A stretch of 64,000 nt of DNA from Streptomyces sp. HB132. GTDB taxonomy: Bacteria; Actinomycetota; Actinomycetes; Streptomycetales; Streptomycetaceae. A program made the translations under genes and the position numbers. Below are positions 32,674 to 41,740 of this stretch, one piece after another. The stretch covers positions 124,001 to 188,000 of the forward strand of contig NZ_JAFBGA010000012.1 of NCBI RefSeq assembly GCF_016909575.1, given 5' to 3'. Within the stretch, counting starts at the first letter, position 1. Every line of letters starts with the position of its first letter. The notes beneath the pieces were generated by a model, which had not been told where the DNA came from, did not search any database, and was given only the letters and a program-made list of their open reading frames with translations.

Positions 32674-33867
32674 TCAGCCCTTCACGCAGACGATCTGCTT
32701 GATCTTGGCGACTACCTCCACCAAGTCCCGCTGCTGCTCCATGACCTGCTCGATCGGCTTGTACGCGGCCGGGATCTCGTCCAGGACGCCTGAGTCCTTG
32801 CGGCACTCCACGCCCCGTGTCTGCTCCTCCAGGTCGCGCGTCGTGAAGCGGCGCTTCGCCGCGTTCCGGCTCATCCTTCGACCGGCACCGTGAGACGCCG
32901 AGTTGAACGCCTTCTCGTTACCGAGGCCCTTCACGATGTAGGAGCTCGTCCCCATGGAGCCGGGGATGATGCCGTACTCGCCGCTACCCGCGCGGATCGC
33001 GCCCTTGCGGGTGACGAGCAGGTCCATGCCCTCGTACCGCTCTTCCGCAACGTAGTTGTGGTGGCAGGAGATCTCGCGTTCGAAGACCGGCCGCGCCTTC
33101 TTGAACTCCTTACGGACCACCTCCTTGAAGAGCGCCATCATGATCGCGCGGTTGTACTTGGCGTACTCCTGAGCCCAGTAGAGGTCGTTGCGGTACCCGG
33201 TCATCTGCGGGGTCTCAGAAATGAAGACCGCCAGGTCCCGATCGACCAGCCCCTGGTTGTGCGCCAGCCTCTGGGCAATCCCGATGTGATGCTCGGCCAG
33301 CTCCTTGCCGATGTTCCGCGAGCCTGAGTGCAGCATCAGCCAGACCGCTCCGGCCTCATCGAGGCAGAATTCGATCATGTGGTTGCCCGAGCCGAGCGTT
33401 CCCATCTGCTTCGTGGCGCGCTCCTGACGGAACTTGACCGCCTCGGCGATCCCGTCGAACCGCGACCAGAAGTCGTCCCAGCCACTGGTCGGGAAGCCGT
33501 GGAGCTTGCCCGGATCGACCGTGTCGCCGTGCATCCCCCGGCCCACCGGGATGGCCTGCTCGATCTTCGACCGCAGTCGCGAGAGGTCCCCCGGCAGGTC
33601 GTTGGCCGTCAGCGAGGTCCTCACCGCCGACATCCCGCAGCCGATGTCCACACCCACCGCGGCCGGACAGACCGCGCCGTGCATCGCGATCACCGAGCCG
33701 ACGGTCGCGCCCTTGCCGTAGTGGACGTCCGGCATCACGGCGAGGCCCTTGATCCAGGGCAGCGTGGACACGTTCCGCAGCTGCTGCATCGCGCCGTCCT
33801 CGACCGACGCCGGATCCGCCCACATACGGATGGGAACCTTCGCACCCGGTACCTCTACATACGACAT
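32674..33867 (-). CDS. rtcB: RtcB-family RNA-splicing ligase
   Basis: 397 aa. RtcB joins RNA 2',3'-cyclic phosphate or 3'-phosphate ends to 5'-OH ends using GTP and Mn. GVDIGCGMSAVR holds the metal-binding Asp and Cys, GTLGSGNHMIEF the metal His, HSGSRNIGK another motif, and SHGAGRRMSR the His that becomes guanylylated. GAGGGG precedes ATG 33867. No archease gene is adjacent. In bacteria RtcB serves RNA repair or tRNA healing; the convergent neighbour is a LAGLIDADG protein. Confidence 0.93.
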   Translation of the reverse strand: MSYVEVPGAKVPIRMWADPASVEDGAMQQLRNVSTLPWIKGLAVMPDVHYGKGATVGSVIAMHGAVCPAAVGVDIGCGMSAVRTSLTANDLPGDLSRLRSKIEQAIPVGRGMHGDTVDPGKLHGFPTSGWDDFWSRFDGIAEAVKFRQERATKQMGTLGSGNHMIEFCLDEAGAVWLMLHSGSRNIGKELAEHHIGIAQRLAHNQGLVDRDLAVFISETPQMTGYRNDLYWAQEYAKYNRAIMMALFKEVVRKEFKKARPVFEREISCHHNYVAEERYEGMDLLVTRKGAIRAGSGEYGIIPGSMGTSSYIVKGLGNEKAFNSASHGAGRRMSRNAAKRRFTTRDLEEQTRGVECRKDSGVLDEIPAAYKPIEQVMEQQRDLVEVVAKIKQIVCVKG

Positions 33868-34029
33868 AACCCCTCGATTCCCCCGAAAAGACTGAAAGCG
33901 CAAAACTGGTGCCTAGATCGGCATACAGGTCGGCCGACCGGCATTCACAGCGGCGCGTGCGATACACATTGTGTCCATCGGCCGCCATCGAGCGGCAACC
34001 CGTTTTCGTACCGAAGGGAGCCTGGGACC

Positions 34030-34896
34030 GTGCGACACATGGCGTACGTACCCGGCGTCGCGCTTCTCGTGGCGCTCGTCGCCGGCTGCAGCGCCGGCTC
34101 CGACGCAGCCGACTCCGACGCCGACAGGAAGCCCGGCAGCCCGACGGTCTCGGCCGCGCCTCCCGGAAAGTACCGGACGCTGCCCGAATCCTGCCGTGCC
34201 GTACCGCGTTCCACGCTCAAGGACCTGCTGCCGGGCGCCGCGGAGATGCCCGAGGAGCAGCAGGAGAAGGTGTACGAGGGCACGGCCACCGTCACCTACG
34301 ACACCGACCGCAAGGTCGGCTGCCGCTGGAAGTCGGACGCCCGGGACGCCTCCCGGAACCTGTCCATCGACTTCGAACGCGTCGTGTCGTACGACCCCTC
34401 GGTGAGCGACGACGACCGGGCCCGGGATGTGTACGCGAAGAAGGAGGAGGCCGCCGACCTCCCCACCTCGGCCGGTGTCACGCCCAGTGAGACCCCCAGC
34501 GGCTCGGCCTCCGCGTCGCCCGGCGGCAAGACCTCCGGCGCGTCCGCCTCCCAGGGCGGCACACCCTCCGGAAAACCCTCCGCGGACGCGTCCGGCAGCG
34601 ACGACGCCGAGGAAGGCTCGTCGGGCGGAACCACCGACGCCGATCCCGACCTCGATCTGCGGCCGCGGCTCCTCGACGAGCTCGGCGACGCCGCGTTCCT
34701 GGACGACGCGCTCACCCGTGCGGGATCCACCTCACAGCGCCGCACCGTGAGCGTGGTATTCCGCACATCGAACGTCATCGTGACCGTCCTGTACACCGAG
34801 CAGCCCGCCCGCGTCACCGAGGTCCCCGACAGCAGGGAACTGCAGGAGAAGGCCCAGGCCCTGGCCCGGAAACTGGCCGAGACGATCACCGAGTAG
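34030..34896 (+). CDS. DUF3558-type lipoprotein 1
   Basis: 288 aa from GTG 34030, with GAAGGGAG 9 nt upstream. The signal VPGVALLVALVAGC ends in a lipobox. The mature part has the paired cysteines typical of DUF3558 (LPESCRAVP and VGCRWKS). A Ser/Gly/Pro-rich low-complexity insert of about 75 residues splits the domain near residues 150-225, before the C-terminal TSNVIVTVLYTEQ strand. It is probably anchored outside the cell membrane. A related lipoprotein gene follows; the function is unknown. Confidence 0.75.
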   Translation: MRHMAYVPGVALLVALVAGCSAGSDAADSDADRKPGSPTVSAAPPGKYRTLPESCRAVPRSTLKDLLPGAAEMPEEQQEKVYEGTATVTYDTDRKVGCRWKSDARDASRNLSIDFERVVSYDPSVSDDDRARDVYAKKEEAADLPTSAGVTPSETPSGSASASPGGKTSGASASQGGTPSGKPSADASGSDDAEEGSSGGTTDADPDLDLRPRLLDELGDAAFLDDALTRAGSTSQRRTVSVVFRTSNVIVTVLYTEQPARVTEVPDSRELQEKAQALARKLAETITE

Positions 34897-35124
34897 CCGG
34901 GCCGGGACGGTCCCGGCCGCCGTCCCCGGCCGCCCCGGGGCCGGCGGCCGGAGGCGGCATCCGGCCGCCGTCCGACGTACCGTGGCCCCCGGCCGACGAA
35001 CCGAGCGGCCTGCCGGGCGGCGAACGGACGGCGCACCACCCGACCGCCGCACCACCCGGCAGCCCGACCCACCGCCCGACCGCCCGCACGACCGAGACCG
35101 CCGTGCCGTTTGAGTGAAGGAACC

Positions 35125-35955
35125 ATGCACCGATCAGCCCCGCGACTGTCCCGCATACTCGCCTGCGCCGCCGTTCCGGTGATGCTCGTCGTCGCCGGCT
35201 GCTCGTCGGACTCCGACGACGCGAAGAGCTCGGGCGGCTCGGCCTCCCCGAGCGCGAAGAAGTCCGAGCCGACCGTCGAGCCCGCGAAGTTCTCCTCGCT
35301 GCCCGACGCCTGCGAGTCGCTCGGCAAGAAGACGATCGAGGACCTGGTTCCGAAGACCAAGAACAAGGGCGGCACCCCGGGCAAGTCCAGCGACACCATG
35401 AGCCGTAGTGGCTGCTCGTGGAACGGCCTGGACGACAACGGCGTCAAGGGATCGCAGTACCGCTGGCTCGACGTCGGCTTCACCCGTTTCGAGTCGGACC
35501 CTTCCCTGGGCAGTGGCGCCAAGCGCGCGACGGCCGAGTACACGAAGCAGGTCGCCAAGGCACAGGCGACCGAGGACGCCAAGAAGGTGTCGGCCGAGCC
35601 CGCCACCGGTCCCGGCGAGCAGGCCACCTCCGTCACGTACGGCCTCGAGAAGTCCGGCGAGGACTTCGAGTACGCGACGGTCGTGGCCCGCACGGAGAAC
35701 GTCGTGGTCACCCTCACCTACAACGGGGCCGGGTTCGCGGGCGCCAAGTCCCCCTCTGCCGCCGACATCCTCAAGGGCGCCAAGAAGGCCGCCGAGGAAG
35801 CCGTCTCCGCGGTCGGCGGCGAGAAGAAGTCCTCGGCATCGCCCTCGGCCGAGGCGTCGTCCTCCTCGTCCTCGAAGGCATCGGACAAGTCGTCCTCCAA
35901 GACGTCGGACAAGACGTCGGACAAGTCGTCCTCGAAGGCCGACGACAAGTCGTGA
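35125..35955 (+). CDS. DUF3558-type lipoprotein 2
   Basis: 276 aa. The signal ILACAAVPVMLVVAGC carries the lipobox. The domain begins FSSLPDACESLGKKTIEDLV and has the second Cys in RSGCSWNG, and VVVTLTYNGAG matches the last strand of the neighbouring lipoprotein. The last 45 residues are a Ser/Lys/Asp repeat (SDKSSSKTSDKTSDKSSSK), likely a flexible wall-spanning tail. GAAGGA precedes ATG 35125. The 228-bp gap before it is extremely GC-rich and holds no gene. Confidence 0.78.
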   Translation: MHRSAPRLSRILACAAVPVMLVVAGCSSDSDDAKSSGGSASPSAKKSEPTVEPAKFSSLPDACESLGKKTIEDLVPKTKNKGGTPGKSSDTMSRSGCSWNGLDDNGVKGSQYRWLDVGFTRFESDPSLGSGAKRATAEYTKQVAKAQATEDAKKVSAEPATGPGEQATSVTYGLEKSGEDFEYATVVARTENVVVTLTYNGAGFAGAKSPSAADILKGAKKAAEEAVSAVGGEKKSSASPSAEASSSSSSKASDKSSSKTSDKTSDKSSSKADDKS

Positions 35956-36001
35956 TCCGGGCCCGGCAGGAGTGGCAACTCCCCTGCCCGGAGGTACGTT
36001 G

Positions 36002-36037
36002 ACGAAGCCCGGTGCTCCCACGAGCACCGGGCTTCGT
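36002..36037 (+). terminator. Terminator hairpin after lipoprotein 2
   Basis: Perfect 16-bp inverted repeat (36002-36017 and 36022-36037) with the loop CCAC. Confidence 0.85.
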
Positions 36038-36137
36038 CCCCTCCCCACGCGACGGGCCCGGCCGGGCATGTGCCAGGCTGTGCCCGCGCCGGATGCCGAA
36101 GTGGAGCCGGTTCGTCGAAGTCGGGAGGGGATCGCGG

Positions 36138-37553
36138 GTGGCCGCAATGCAGCTGACACGCACACACCGCGTACTCATCGGGGTCGTCGTCGCCGGGGCC
36201 GTGCTCATCGCCGCGATCGGCTTCGCGGGCTCGTACGCCGCCGTGCGCGAACTCGCGGAGGAGAAGGGCTTCGGCCAGTTCTCCGTCGTCTTCCCGATCG
36301 GCATCGACGCGGGCATCTGCGTCCTGCTCGCGCTGGACCTCCTGCTGACGTGGATGCGCATCCCGTTCCCGCTGCTGCGTCAGACCGCCTGGCTGCTGAC
36401 CGCGGCGACGATCGCCTTCAACGGCGCCGCCGCCTGGCCCGACCCGCTGGGCACCGGCATGCACGCGGTGATCCCCATCCTGTTCGTCGTCGCCGTCGAG
36501 GCCGCTCGGCACGCGGTGGGCCGGATCGCGGACATCACGGCCGACAAGCACATGGAGGGCGTCCGCCTCACCCGCTGGCTGCTCTCCCCCGTCCCCACGT
36601 TCAAGCTGTGGCGCCGGATGAAGCTGTGGGAGCTGCGCAGTTACGAGCAGGTCATCAAGCTCGAGCAGGACCGGCTGATCTACCAGGCCCGCCTCCAGGC
36701 CCGTTTCGGACGCAACTGGCGCCGCAAGGCGCCCGTCGAGTCGATGATGCCGCTGCGTCTGGCGAAGTACGGCGTCCCGCTCGCCGAGACCGCCCCCGCC
36801 GGCCTCGCCGCGGCCGGCATCGAGCCGGCCCTGCTGCCCCCGGCCCCGGCAGCCGTGGAGACCGCGCAGCACCCCCAACTCCCCTACGTCCAGCAGCCGG
36901 AGGGTCAGCTGGAACAGGACCTCCGGCAGGACCGGGCCCGCCGGCACCAGCAGGACGAGTTCGACCAGCGGGAACGGTACGACCAGCAGGACGAGTTCGA
37001 CCAGCAGGACCGCTTCGTTCAGCAGGACGAGTTCGAGCGGCACCACCCGCAGGAGGGCCCCGGCTCGCACGGCAGCCCGTGGTTCGCGGCGCCCAAGGAC
37101 GAGGCGTACGAGGGCGCGTACGACCCCGCGTACGAGGAGGGCCCGGAGACCAGCCCCGTGATGGTCCCCTCGGGCGCCCCCGGCCGGACCCGACCGCTCG
37201 GCAACGTGGGCACGATCGGAGCCGTGCCGCACCCGCGCGCCGCGGAGCCGGAGCAGGGTCCGCGGAACGAGCAGCCGGAGCACCAGGACCGGCGGCGGAC
37301 GGAGCCGGTGCAGCAGGAGGCCGACCCGGCCGAATGGGCACAGACCGAGATCGAGTTCGGCGAGATCGCGTACGACGTGTTCACGGCGTACACGCATCAG
37401 CACCAGGACTACCCGAGTGCCGAGGTGCTCGACATCCACCTCTCGGACGGCCACAACGTCCGACATCCGCACAGCGCCGCTCTGCTCCGCAAGCTGCTTC
37501 CCGGCTTCAAGCAGCGCTTCGACAGCGAGATGGCCGCGGACCACATCGCGTAG
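36138..37553 (+). CDS. DUF2637 membrane protein with Gln-rich repeat region
   Basis: 471 aa from GTG 36138, chosen because GGGAGGGG ends 7 nt before it (ATG 36147 is the alternative). Four TM helices lie in residues 10-125, as in DUF2637 proteins, which include plasmid-spread (SpdB-like) relatives. A basic LWRRMKLWELRSYEQVIKLE stretch follows. Residues about 290-345 are Gln/Asp/Glu repeats of the form QQDEFDQ and QQDRFVQ. A conserved C-terminal domain of about 80 residues (WAQTEIEFGEIAYDVFTAYT) ends in a basic helix. This chromosomal family often sits near lysS/argS. The function is unknown. Confidence 0.75.
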   Translation: MAAMQLTRTHRVLIGVVVAGAVLIAAIGFAGSYAAVRELAEEKGFGQFSVVFPIGIDAGICVLLALDLLLTWMRIPFPLLRQTAWLLTAATIAFNGAAAWPDPLGTGMHAVIPILFVVAVEAARHAVGRIADITADKHMEGVRLTRWLLSPVPTFKLWRRMKLWELRSYEQVIKLEQDRLIYQARLQARFGRNWRRKAPVESMMPLRLAKYGVPLAETAPAGLAAAGIEPALLPPAPAAVETAQHPQLPYVQQPEGQLEQDLRQDRARRHQQDEFDQRERYDQQDEFDQQDRFVQQDEFERHHPQEGPGSHGSPWFAAPKDEAYEGAYDPAYEEGPETSPVMVPSGAPGRTRPLGNVGTIGAVPHPRAAEPEQGPRNEQPEHQDRRRTEPVQQEADPAEWAQTEIEFGEIAYDVFTAYTHQHQDYPSAEVLDIHLSDGHNVRHPHSAALLRKLLPGFKQRFDSEMAADHIA

Positions 37554-37572
37554 GGCGCGGACGGACAGAGGA

Positions 37573-37603
37573 AACGGGCGGGCCGCTGAGCGGCCCGCCC
37601 GTT
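37573..37603. terminator. Bidirectional terminator between DUF2637 gene and lysS
   Basis: AACGGGCGGGCC and GGCCCGCCCGTT pair around GCTGAGC between the two convergent genes. Confidence 0.85.
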
Positions 37604-37619
37604 CTCACTTCAGGAGTCG

Positions 37620-39377
37620 CTACGCGCCGAGCAGCGTCCGCACCCGGTCCGCCCCGACCGCGAGCAGCAGCGTGGGCAGGCGCGGGCCGGTGTCACGGCT
37701 CACCAGCAGCCGGTACAGCAGTGCGAAGAACGACCGCTGGGCCACCTTCAGTTCGGGCGTCGGCTTGGCGTCCGGCGCCAGGCCCTCCAGCACCTTCGGT
37801 ACGCCGTAGACGAGCGTGGTCAGTCCGTCCAGCGACCAGTGCGAGTCGAGCCCTTCCAGCAGCAGCCGCAGCGACTCGCGGCCCTGCTCGTCCAGGGAGC
37901 CGAGCAGCTCCTTGTCCGGCTCGTCACGGACGATGGTGCGGGCCTCGGCCGGCACCTGGGTGGTGATCCAGCTCTCGGCGCGGTCGAGCCGGGGCCGTGC
38001 CTCGTCCAGCGAGGTCAGCGGGCTCGAAGGGTCGAGCTCGCTGAGGATGCGCAGCGTCTGCTCCTCGGCGCCCGCCGTGATGTCGGCGACCGACGCGAGC
38101 GTGCGGTACGGCAGCGGACGGGGAGTGCTGGGCAGCTCACCGGCGGCCGTGCCGACGGCCCGCGCGTAGGCGGCGGCGTCGGCGGGCAGCACCGAGCCGT
38201 CGGCGACCTTGCGGGCCAGCGAGTCCCACTCGTCGTACAGCCGCTGGATCTCCTGGTCGAAGGCGATCTTGAAGGACTGGTTGGGCCTGCGGCGCGCGTA
38301 CAGCCAGCGCAGCAGCGGCGCTTCCATGATCTTCAGCGCGTCGGCCGGGGTCGGCACGCCGCCCTTGCTGGAGGACATCTTGGCCATGCCGGAGATCCCG
38401 ACGAACGCGTACATCGGTCCGATCGGCTGGACGCCGTCGAAGATCTCGCGCACGATCTGGCCGCCGACGACGAAGGAGGAGCCCGGCGAGGAGTGGTCCA
38501 CGCCGCTGGGCTCGAAGATCACGCCCTCGTAGGCCCAGCGCATCGGCCAGTCGACCTTCCAGACCAGCTTGCCGCGGTTGAACTCGTTGAGCCGGACCGT
38601 CTCGGCGAAACCGCAGGCCGAGCAGGTGTAGTTCAGCTCGGTCGAGTCGTCGTCGTAGGACGTGACGACGGTGAGGTCCTTCTCGCAGTTGCCGCAGTAG
38701 GGCTTGTACGGGAAGTAGCCGGCGGAGCCGGAGCTGCCGTCGTCCTCGTCCGCCGCGCCGGAACCCTCGGCGGCCTCCAGCTCTGCCTCGTCGACCTTCT
38801 TCTGCTGCGGCTTCTTCCCGCCGGAGCCCTTGGCGCCCGCCGCGCCGTCCTTCTTGGTGCGGTAGCGGTCCAGGACGGCGTCGATGTCGGCGCGGTGCCT
38901 CATCGCGTGCAGGACCTGCTCGCGGTACGTACCCGCCAGGTACTGCTCGGTCTGGCTGATGCCGTCGTACTCGACGCCGAGCTCGTCCAGCGCCTCGGTC
39001 ATCGCGGCCTTGAAGTGCTCGGCCCAGTTCGGGTACGCCGACCCGGCCGGGGCGGGCACCGACGTCAGCGGCTTGCCGATGTGGGCCTGCCAGGAGTCGT
39101 CGACGCCCTCCACACCGTTCGGCACCTTGCGGTAGCGGTCGTAGTCGTCCCAGGAGATCAGGTGGCGCACGGTGTGACCGCGGCGGCGGATCTCGTCGGC
39201 GACGAGGTGCGGGGTCATGACCTCGCGGAGGTTGCCCAGGTGGATCGGGCCCGAAGGGGAGAGTCCGGAGGCGACGACGACCGGTTTGCCAGGCGCACGT
39301 CGCTCCGATTCGGCGATGACATCGTCCGCGAAGCGGGAGACCCAGTCGGTCTCGGTGCTGCTCTGACTCGAAGCCAC
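37620..39377 (-). CDS. lysS: Lysyl-tRNA synthetase, class I
   Basis: 585 aa charging tRNA-Lys. The class I signature appears as SGLSPSGPIHLGNLRE (the HIGH region), and GMAKMSSSKGG is the KMSKS loop. Four cysteines in YCGNCEKDL and YTCSACGFAE form a zinc site. A Lys/Gly/Glu-rich insert near residues 185-230 is a lineage feature. GTG 39377 has AAGGA about 10 nt upstream; another GTG lies three codons earlier. Class I LysRS is typical of archaea and scattered bacteria. The gene is divergent from argS. Confidence 0.94.
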   Translation of the reverse strand: MASSQSSTETDWVSRFADDVIAESERRAPGKPVVVASGLSPSGPIHLGNLREVMTPHLVADEIRRRGHTVRHLISWDDYDRYRKVPNGVEGVDDSWQAHIGKPLTSVPAPAGSAYPNWAEHFKAAMTEALDELGVEYDGISQTEQYLAGTYREQVLHAMRHRADIDAVLDRYRTKKDGAAGAKGSGGKKPQQKKVDEAELEAAEGSGAADEDDGSSGSAGYFPYKPYCGNCEKDLTVVTSYDDDSTELNYTCSACGFAETVRLNEFNRGKLVWKVDWPMRWAYEGVIFEPSGVDHSSPGSSFVVGGQIVREIFDGVQPIGPMYAFVGISGMAKMSSSKGGVPTPADALKIMEAPLLRWLYARRRPNQSFKIAFDQEIQRLYDEWDSLARKVADGSVLPADAAAYARAVGTAAGELPSTPRPLPYRTLASVADITAGAEEQTLRILSELDPSSPLTSLDEARPRLDRAESWITTQVPAEARTIVRDEPDKELLGSLDEQGRESLRLLLEGLDSHWSLDGLTTLVYGVPKVLEGLAPDAKPTPELKVAQRSFFALLYRLLVSRDTGPRLPTLLLAVGADRVRTLLGA

Positions 39378-39533
39378 GGTCGGCACGTCCTTCTCTCGTG
39401 TAGGACTCGTAGGGGCGTCCCCCAGCAGGGGCACCCCCATTCTCCCAGGTACCACCCGCAGCGCGAAAACGGCTTTACACCCCGTGGGATACTGGGGTGA
39501 TCCCTTGTCCTCTACCGAAACGGCAGCCGGCTC

Positions 39534-41303
39534 ATGGCTTCGGTCCCCTCCCTCGCTTCCACGCTCCAGCAGCAGCTGGCGGACGCCCTGACGGCAGCAC
39601 TGCCGGATGCCGGCACCGCGGACCCGCTGCTGCGACGAAGCGACCGGGCCGACTTCCAGGCCAACGGCATCCTCGCGCTCGCCAAGAAGCTCAAGGGCAA
39701 CCCGCGCGAGCTGGCCTCCCAGGTCACGGCGGCCCTCCCGGCCGGTGACCTGATCAAGGACATCGAGGTGTCCGGCCCCGGCTTCCTGAACGTCACGCTC
39801 ACCGACCGGGCGATCACCGAGACGCTCGCCGCGCGCGCCGCCGACGGCGACCGGCTCGGCGTCCCGCTGAAGGCCGCCCCCGGCACGACCGTGATCGACT
39901 ACGCCCAGCCGAACGTGGCGAAGGAGATGCACGTCGGCCACCTGCGGTCGGCGGTCATCGGTGACGCGATGGTCCAGATCCTCGAGTTCACCGGCGAGAA
40001 CGTCGTCCGGCGCCACCACATCGGCGACTGGGGCACCCAGTTCGGCATGCTCATCCAGTACCTCCTCGAGCACCCGGACGAGCTGAAGCACGAGGGTGAC
40101 AAGGCTGACGGCGAAGCCGCGATGTCGTCGCTGAACCGCGTCTACAAGGCGTCGCGGGTCCTGTTCGACTCCGACGAGGAGTTCAAGGCCCGCTCCCGCG
40201 ACCGCGTCGTGGCCCTCCAGGCCGGCGACCCGGAGACGCTCGCGCACTGGCAGCGCTTCGTCGACGAGTCGAAGATCTACTTCTACTCGGTCTTCGACAA
40301 GCTCGACATGGAGATCGCCGACCCCGACATCGTCGGCGAGTCCGGCTACAACGACATGCTCGAGGAGACCTGCCGGATCCTGGAGGAGACGGGCGTCGCC
40401 GTCCGCTCCGAGGGTGCGCTGTGCGTGTTCTTCGACGACGTGAAGGGCCCGGACGGCAACCCGGTCCCGCTGATCGTCAAGAAGACGAACGGCGGCTACG
40501 GCTACGCGGCCACCGACCTCTCCGCGATCCGCGACCGGGTGCAGGCCCTCAAGGCCGACACCCTCCTCTATGTCGTGGACGCCCGGCAGTCCCTGCACTT
40601 CAAGATGGTCTTCGAGACGGCCCGCCGCGCCGGCTGGCTGAACGACGACGTCAAGGCGCACCAGCTGGCCTTCGGCACGGTCCTCGGCAAGGACGGCAAG
40701 CCGTTCAAGACCCGTGAGGGCACCACCGTCCGGCTGGAGGACCTGCTGGACGAGGCCGTCGAGCGGGCCACCGCCGTGGTCCGGGAGAAGGCCGAGAAGG
40801 TGGGCCTGTCCGAGGAGGAGATCGTCGAGAACGGCCGGTACGTCGGTGTCGGCGCCGTGAAGTACGCGGACCTGTCGACCTCGGCCGTGCGGGACTACAA
40901 GTTCGACCTGGACCAGATGGTGTCGCTGAACGGCGACACGTCGGTGTACCTCCAGTACGCCTACGCCCGGATCCGCTCCATCCTGCGCAAGGCGGGAGAC
41001 GCGAAGCCCGCCGCGCACCCGGAGCTGGGCCTGGCCCCGGCCGAGCGCGCGCTGGGCCTGCACCTGGACCAGTTCGGCGCGGTACTGGCCGAGGTGGCCG
41101 AGGGGTACGAGCCGCACAAGCTGGCCGCGTACCTCTACCAGCTGGCCTCGCACCTCACCACCTTCTACGACCAGTGCCAGGTGCTCAGCCCCGACAACGC
41201 CCCCGAGGTCGTCGAGAACCGGCTGTTCCTCGTCGAGCTCACCGCGCGGACCCTGCACCAGGGCATGAAGCTGCTCGGCATCAGGACGCCCGAGCGCCTC
41301 TGA
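39534..41303 (+). CDS. argS: Arginyl-tRNA synthetase
   Basis: 589 aa, full length. The N-terminal additional domain (residues 1-110) has the tRNA-contacting FQANGILALAKKLKGNPREL. NVAKEMHVGHLRSAVIGDA carries the HIGH motif and WGTQFGMLIQYL the nearby Arg-binding helix. The KMSKS region is degenerate (GKDGKPFKTREG), as is usual for ArgRS. The C-terminus DALRM-like domain ends LLGIRTPERL. It is divergent from lysS over about 155 bases that must hold both promoters. Confidence 0.96.
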   Translation: MASVPSLASTLQQQLADALTAALPDAGTADPLLRRSDRADFQANGILALAKKLKGNPRELASQVTAALPAGDLIKDIEVSGPGFLNVTLTDRAITETLAARAADGDRLGVPLKAAPGTTVIDYAQPNVAKEMHVGHLRSAVIGDAMVQILEFTGENVVRRHHIGDWGTQFGMLIQYLLEHPDELKHEGDKADGEAAMSSLNRVYKASRVLFDSDEEFKARSRDRVVALQAGDPETLAHWQRFVDESKIYFYSVFDKLDMEIADPDIVGESGYNDMLEETCRILEETGVAVRSEGALCVFFDDVKGPDGNPVPLIVKKTNGGYGYAATDLSAIRDRVQALKADTLLYVVDARQSLHFKMVFETARRAGWLNDDVKAHQLAFGTVLGKDGKPFKTREGTTVRLEDLLDEAVERATAVVREKAEKVGLSEEEIVENGRYVGVGAVKYADLSTSAVRDYKFDLDQMVSLNGDTSVYLQYAYARIRSILRKAGDAKPAAHPELGLAPAERALGLHLDQFGAVLAEVAEGYEPHKLAAYLYQLASHLTTFYDQCQVLSPDNAPEVVENRLFLVELTARTLHQGMKLLGIRTPERL

Positions 41304-41339
41304 CCGGGCAGCCGGCCCCGCGCCGGACCACACCACACG

Positions 41340-41374
41340 ACCGCCCGTGCGGGACAGCGTCCCGCACGGGCGGT
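41340..41374. terminator. Terminator after argS
   Basis: Perfect 16-bp inverted repeat (41340-41355 and 41359-41374) with the loop AGC. It lies between argS and a convergent gene. Confidence 0.87.
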
Positions 41375-41377
41375 GTC

Positions 41378-41740
41378 CTATGCGGCGGTCAGGAGTTCGA
41401 GCACCTTCCTGACCGCTTCGACCACCGGCTCCCCGACCGTCGACACCGTGGCCGCGATCCCCGCCACAGCCATCAGGGCACGATGCCGCTCCTCGGGCTG
41501 CCCCGCGCCGCCCTCACCGGTGAGGGCGGGCAGGTTGTCGTCCAGGACCCGGACACTGACCGGCGGGAGCTGCTCCCGCAGATCGCCGAGCAGCCGCAGG
41601 AGTTCCCGGACCGCCTCCTGCAGCTCCGGGGAGGCCGGCTCGGCACCGGAGGGACCGGAATTGTTGTGCACGATGCCCTGGTTGCCCGTCCCGCCGTACA
41701 TGCTGACGCGATCACCGATGTGGTAGCTGTCGCCGCTCAT
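41378..41740 (-). CDS. Small protein with Gly/Asn-rich N-terminal motif (DUF5955-like)
   Basis: 120 aa. The N-terminus reads YHIGDRVSMYGGTGNQGIV followed by HNNSG. A helical domain follows (LQEAVRELLRLLGDLREQLP) with a C-terminal GEPVVEAVRKVLELL helix. Its ATG overlaps the stop of the preceding gene (ATGA). That gene's product ends in a nearly identical motif, so the two are both coupled and matched in sequence. It resembles a Streptomyces family I recall as DUF5955, with no known activity. It is probably cytoplasmic. Confidence 0.75.
   Translation of the reverse strand: MSGDSYHIGDRVSMYGGTGNQGIVHNNSGPSGAEPASPELQEAVRELLRLLGDLREQLPPVSVRVLDDNLPALTGEGGAGQPEERHRALMAVAGIAATVSTVGEPVVEAVRKVLELLTAA

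Noticed and set aside
34897..35124. Repeat array or CRISPR-like region between the two lipoprotein genes
   Set aside because: The sequence is GC-rich simple repetition of CCGGCCGCC-type words without regular spacing or unique spacers.
35408..37966. An 852-codon plus-strand frame
   Set aside because: Composition is Arg/Pro/Ala-rich shadow sequence. The DUF3558, DUF2637 and lysS genes in other frames account for all the conserved protein sequence.
37620..41336. A single 1238-codon minus-strand frame
   Set aside because: Only 37620-39377 is LysRS. The upstream part is the antisense of argS staying open because of GC bias, and a proper GTG with ribosome-binding site lies at the LysRS start.
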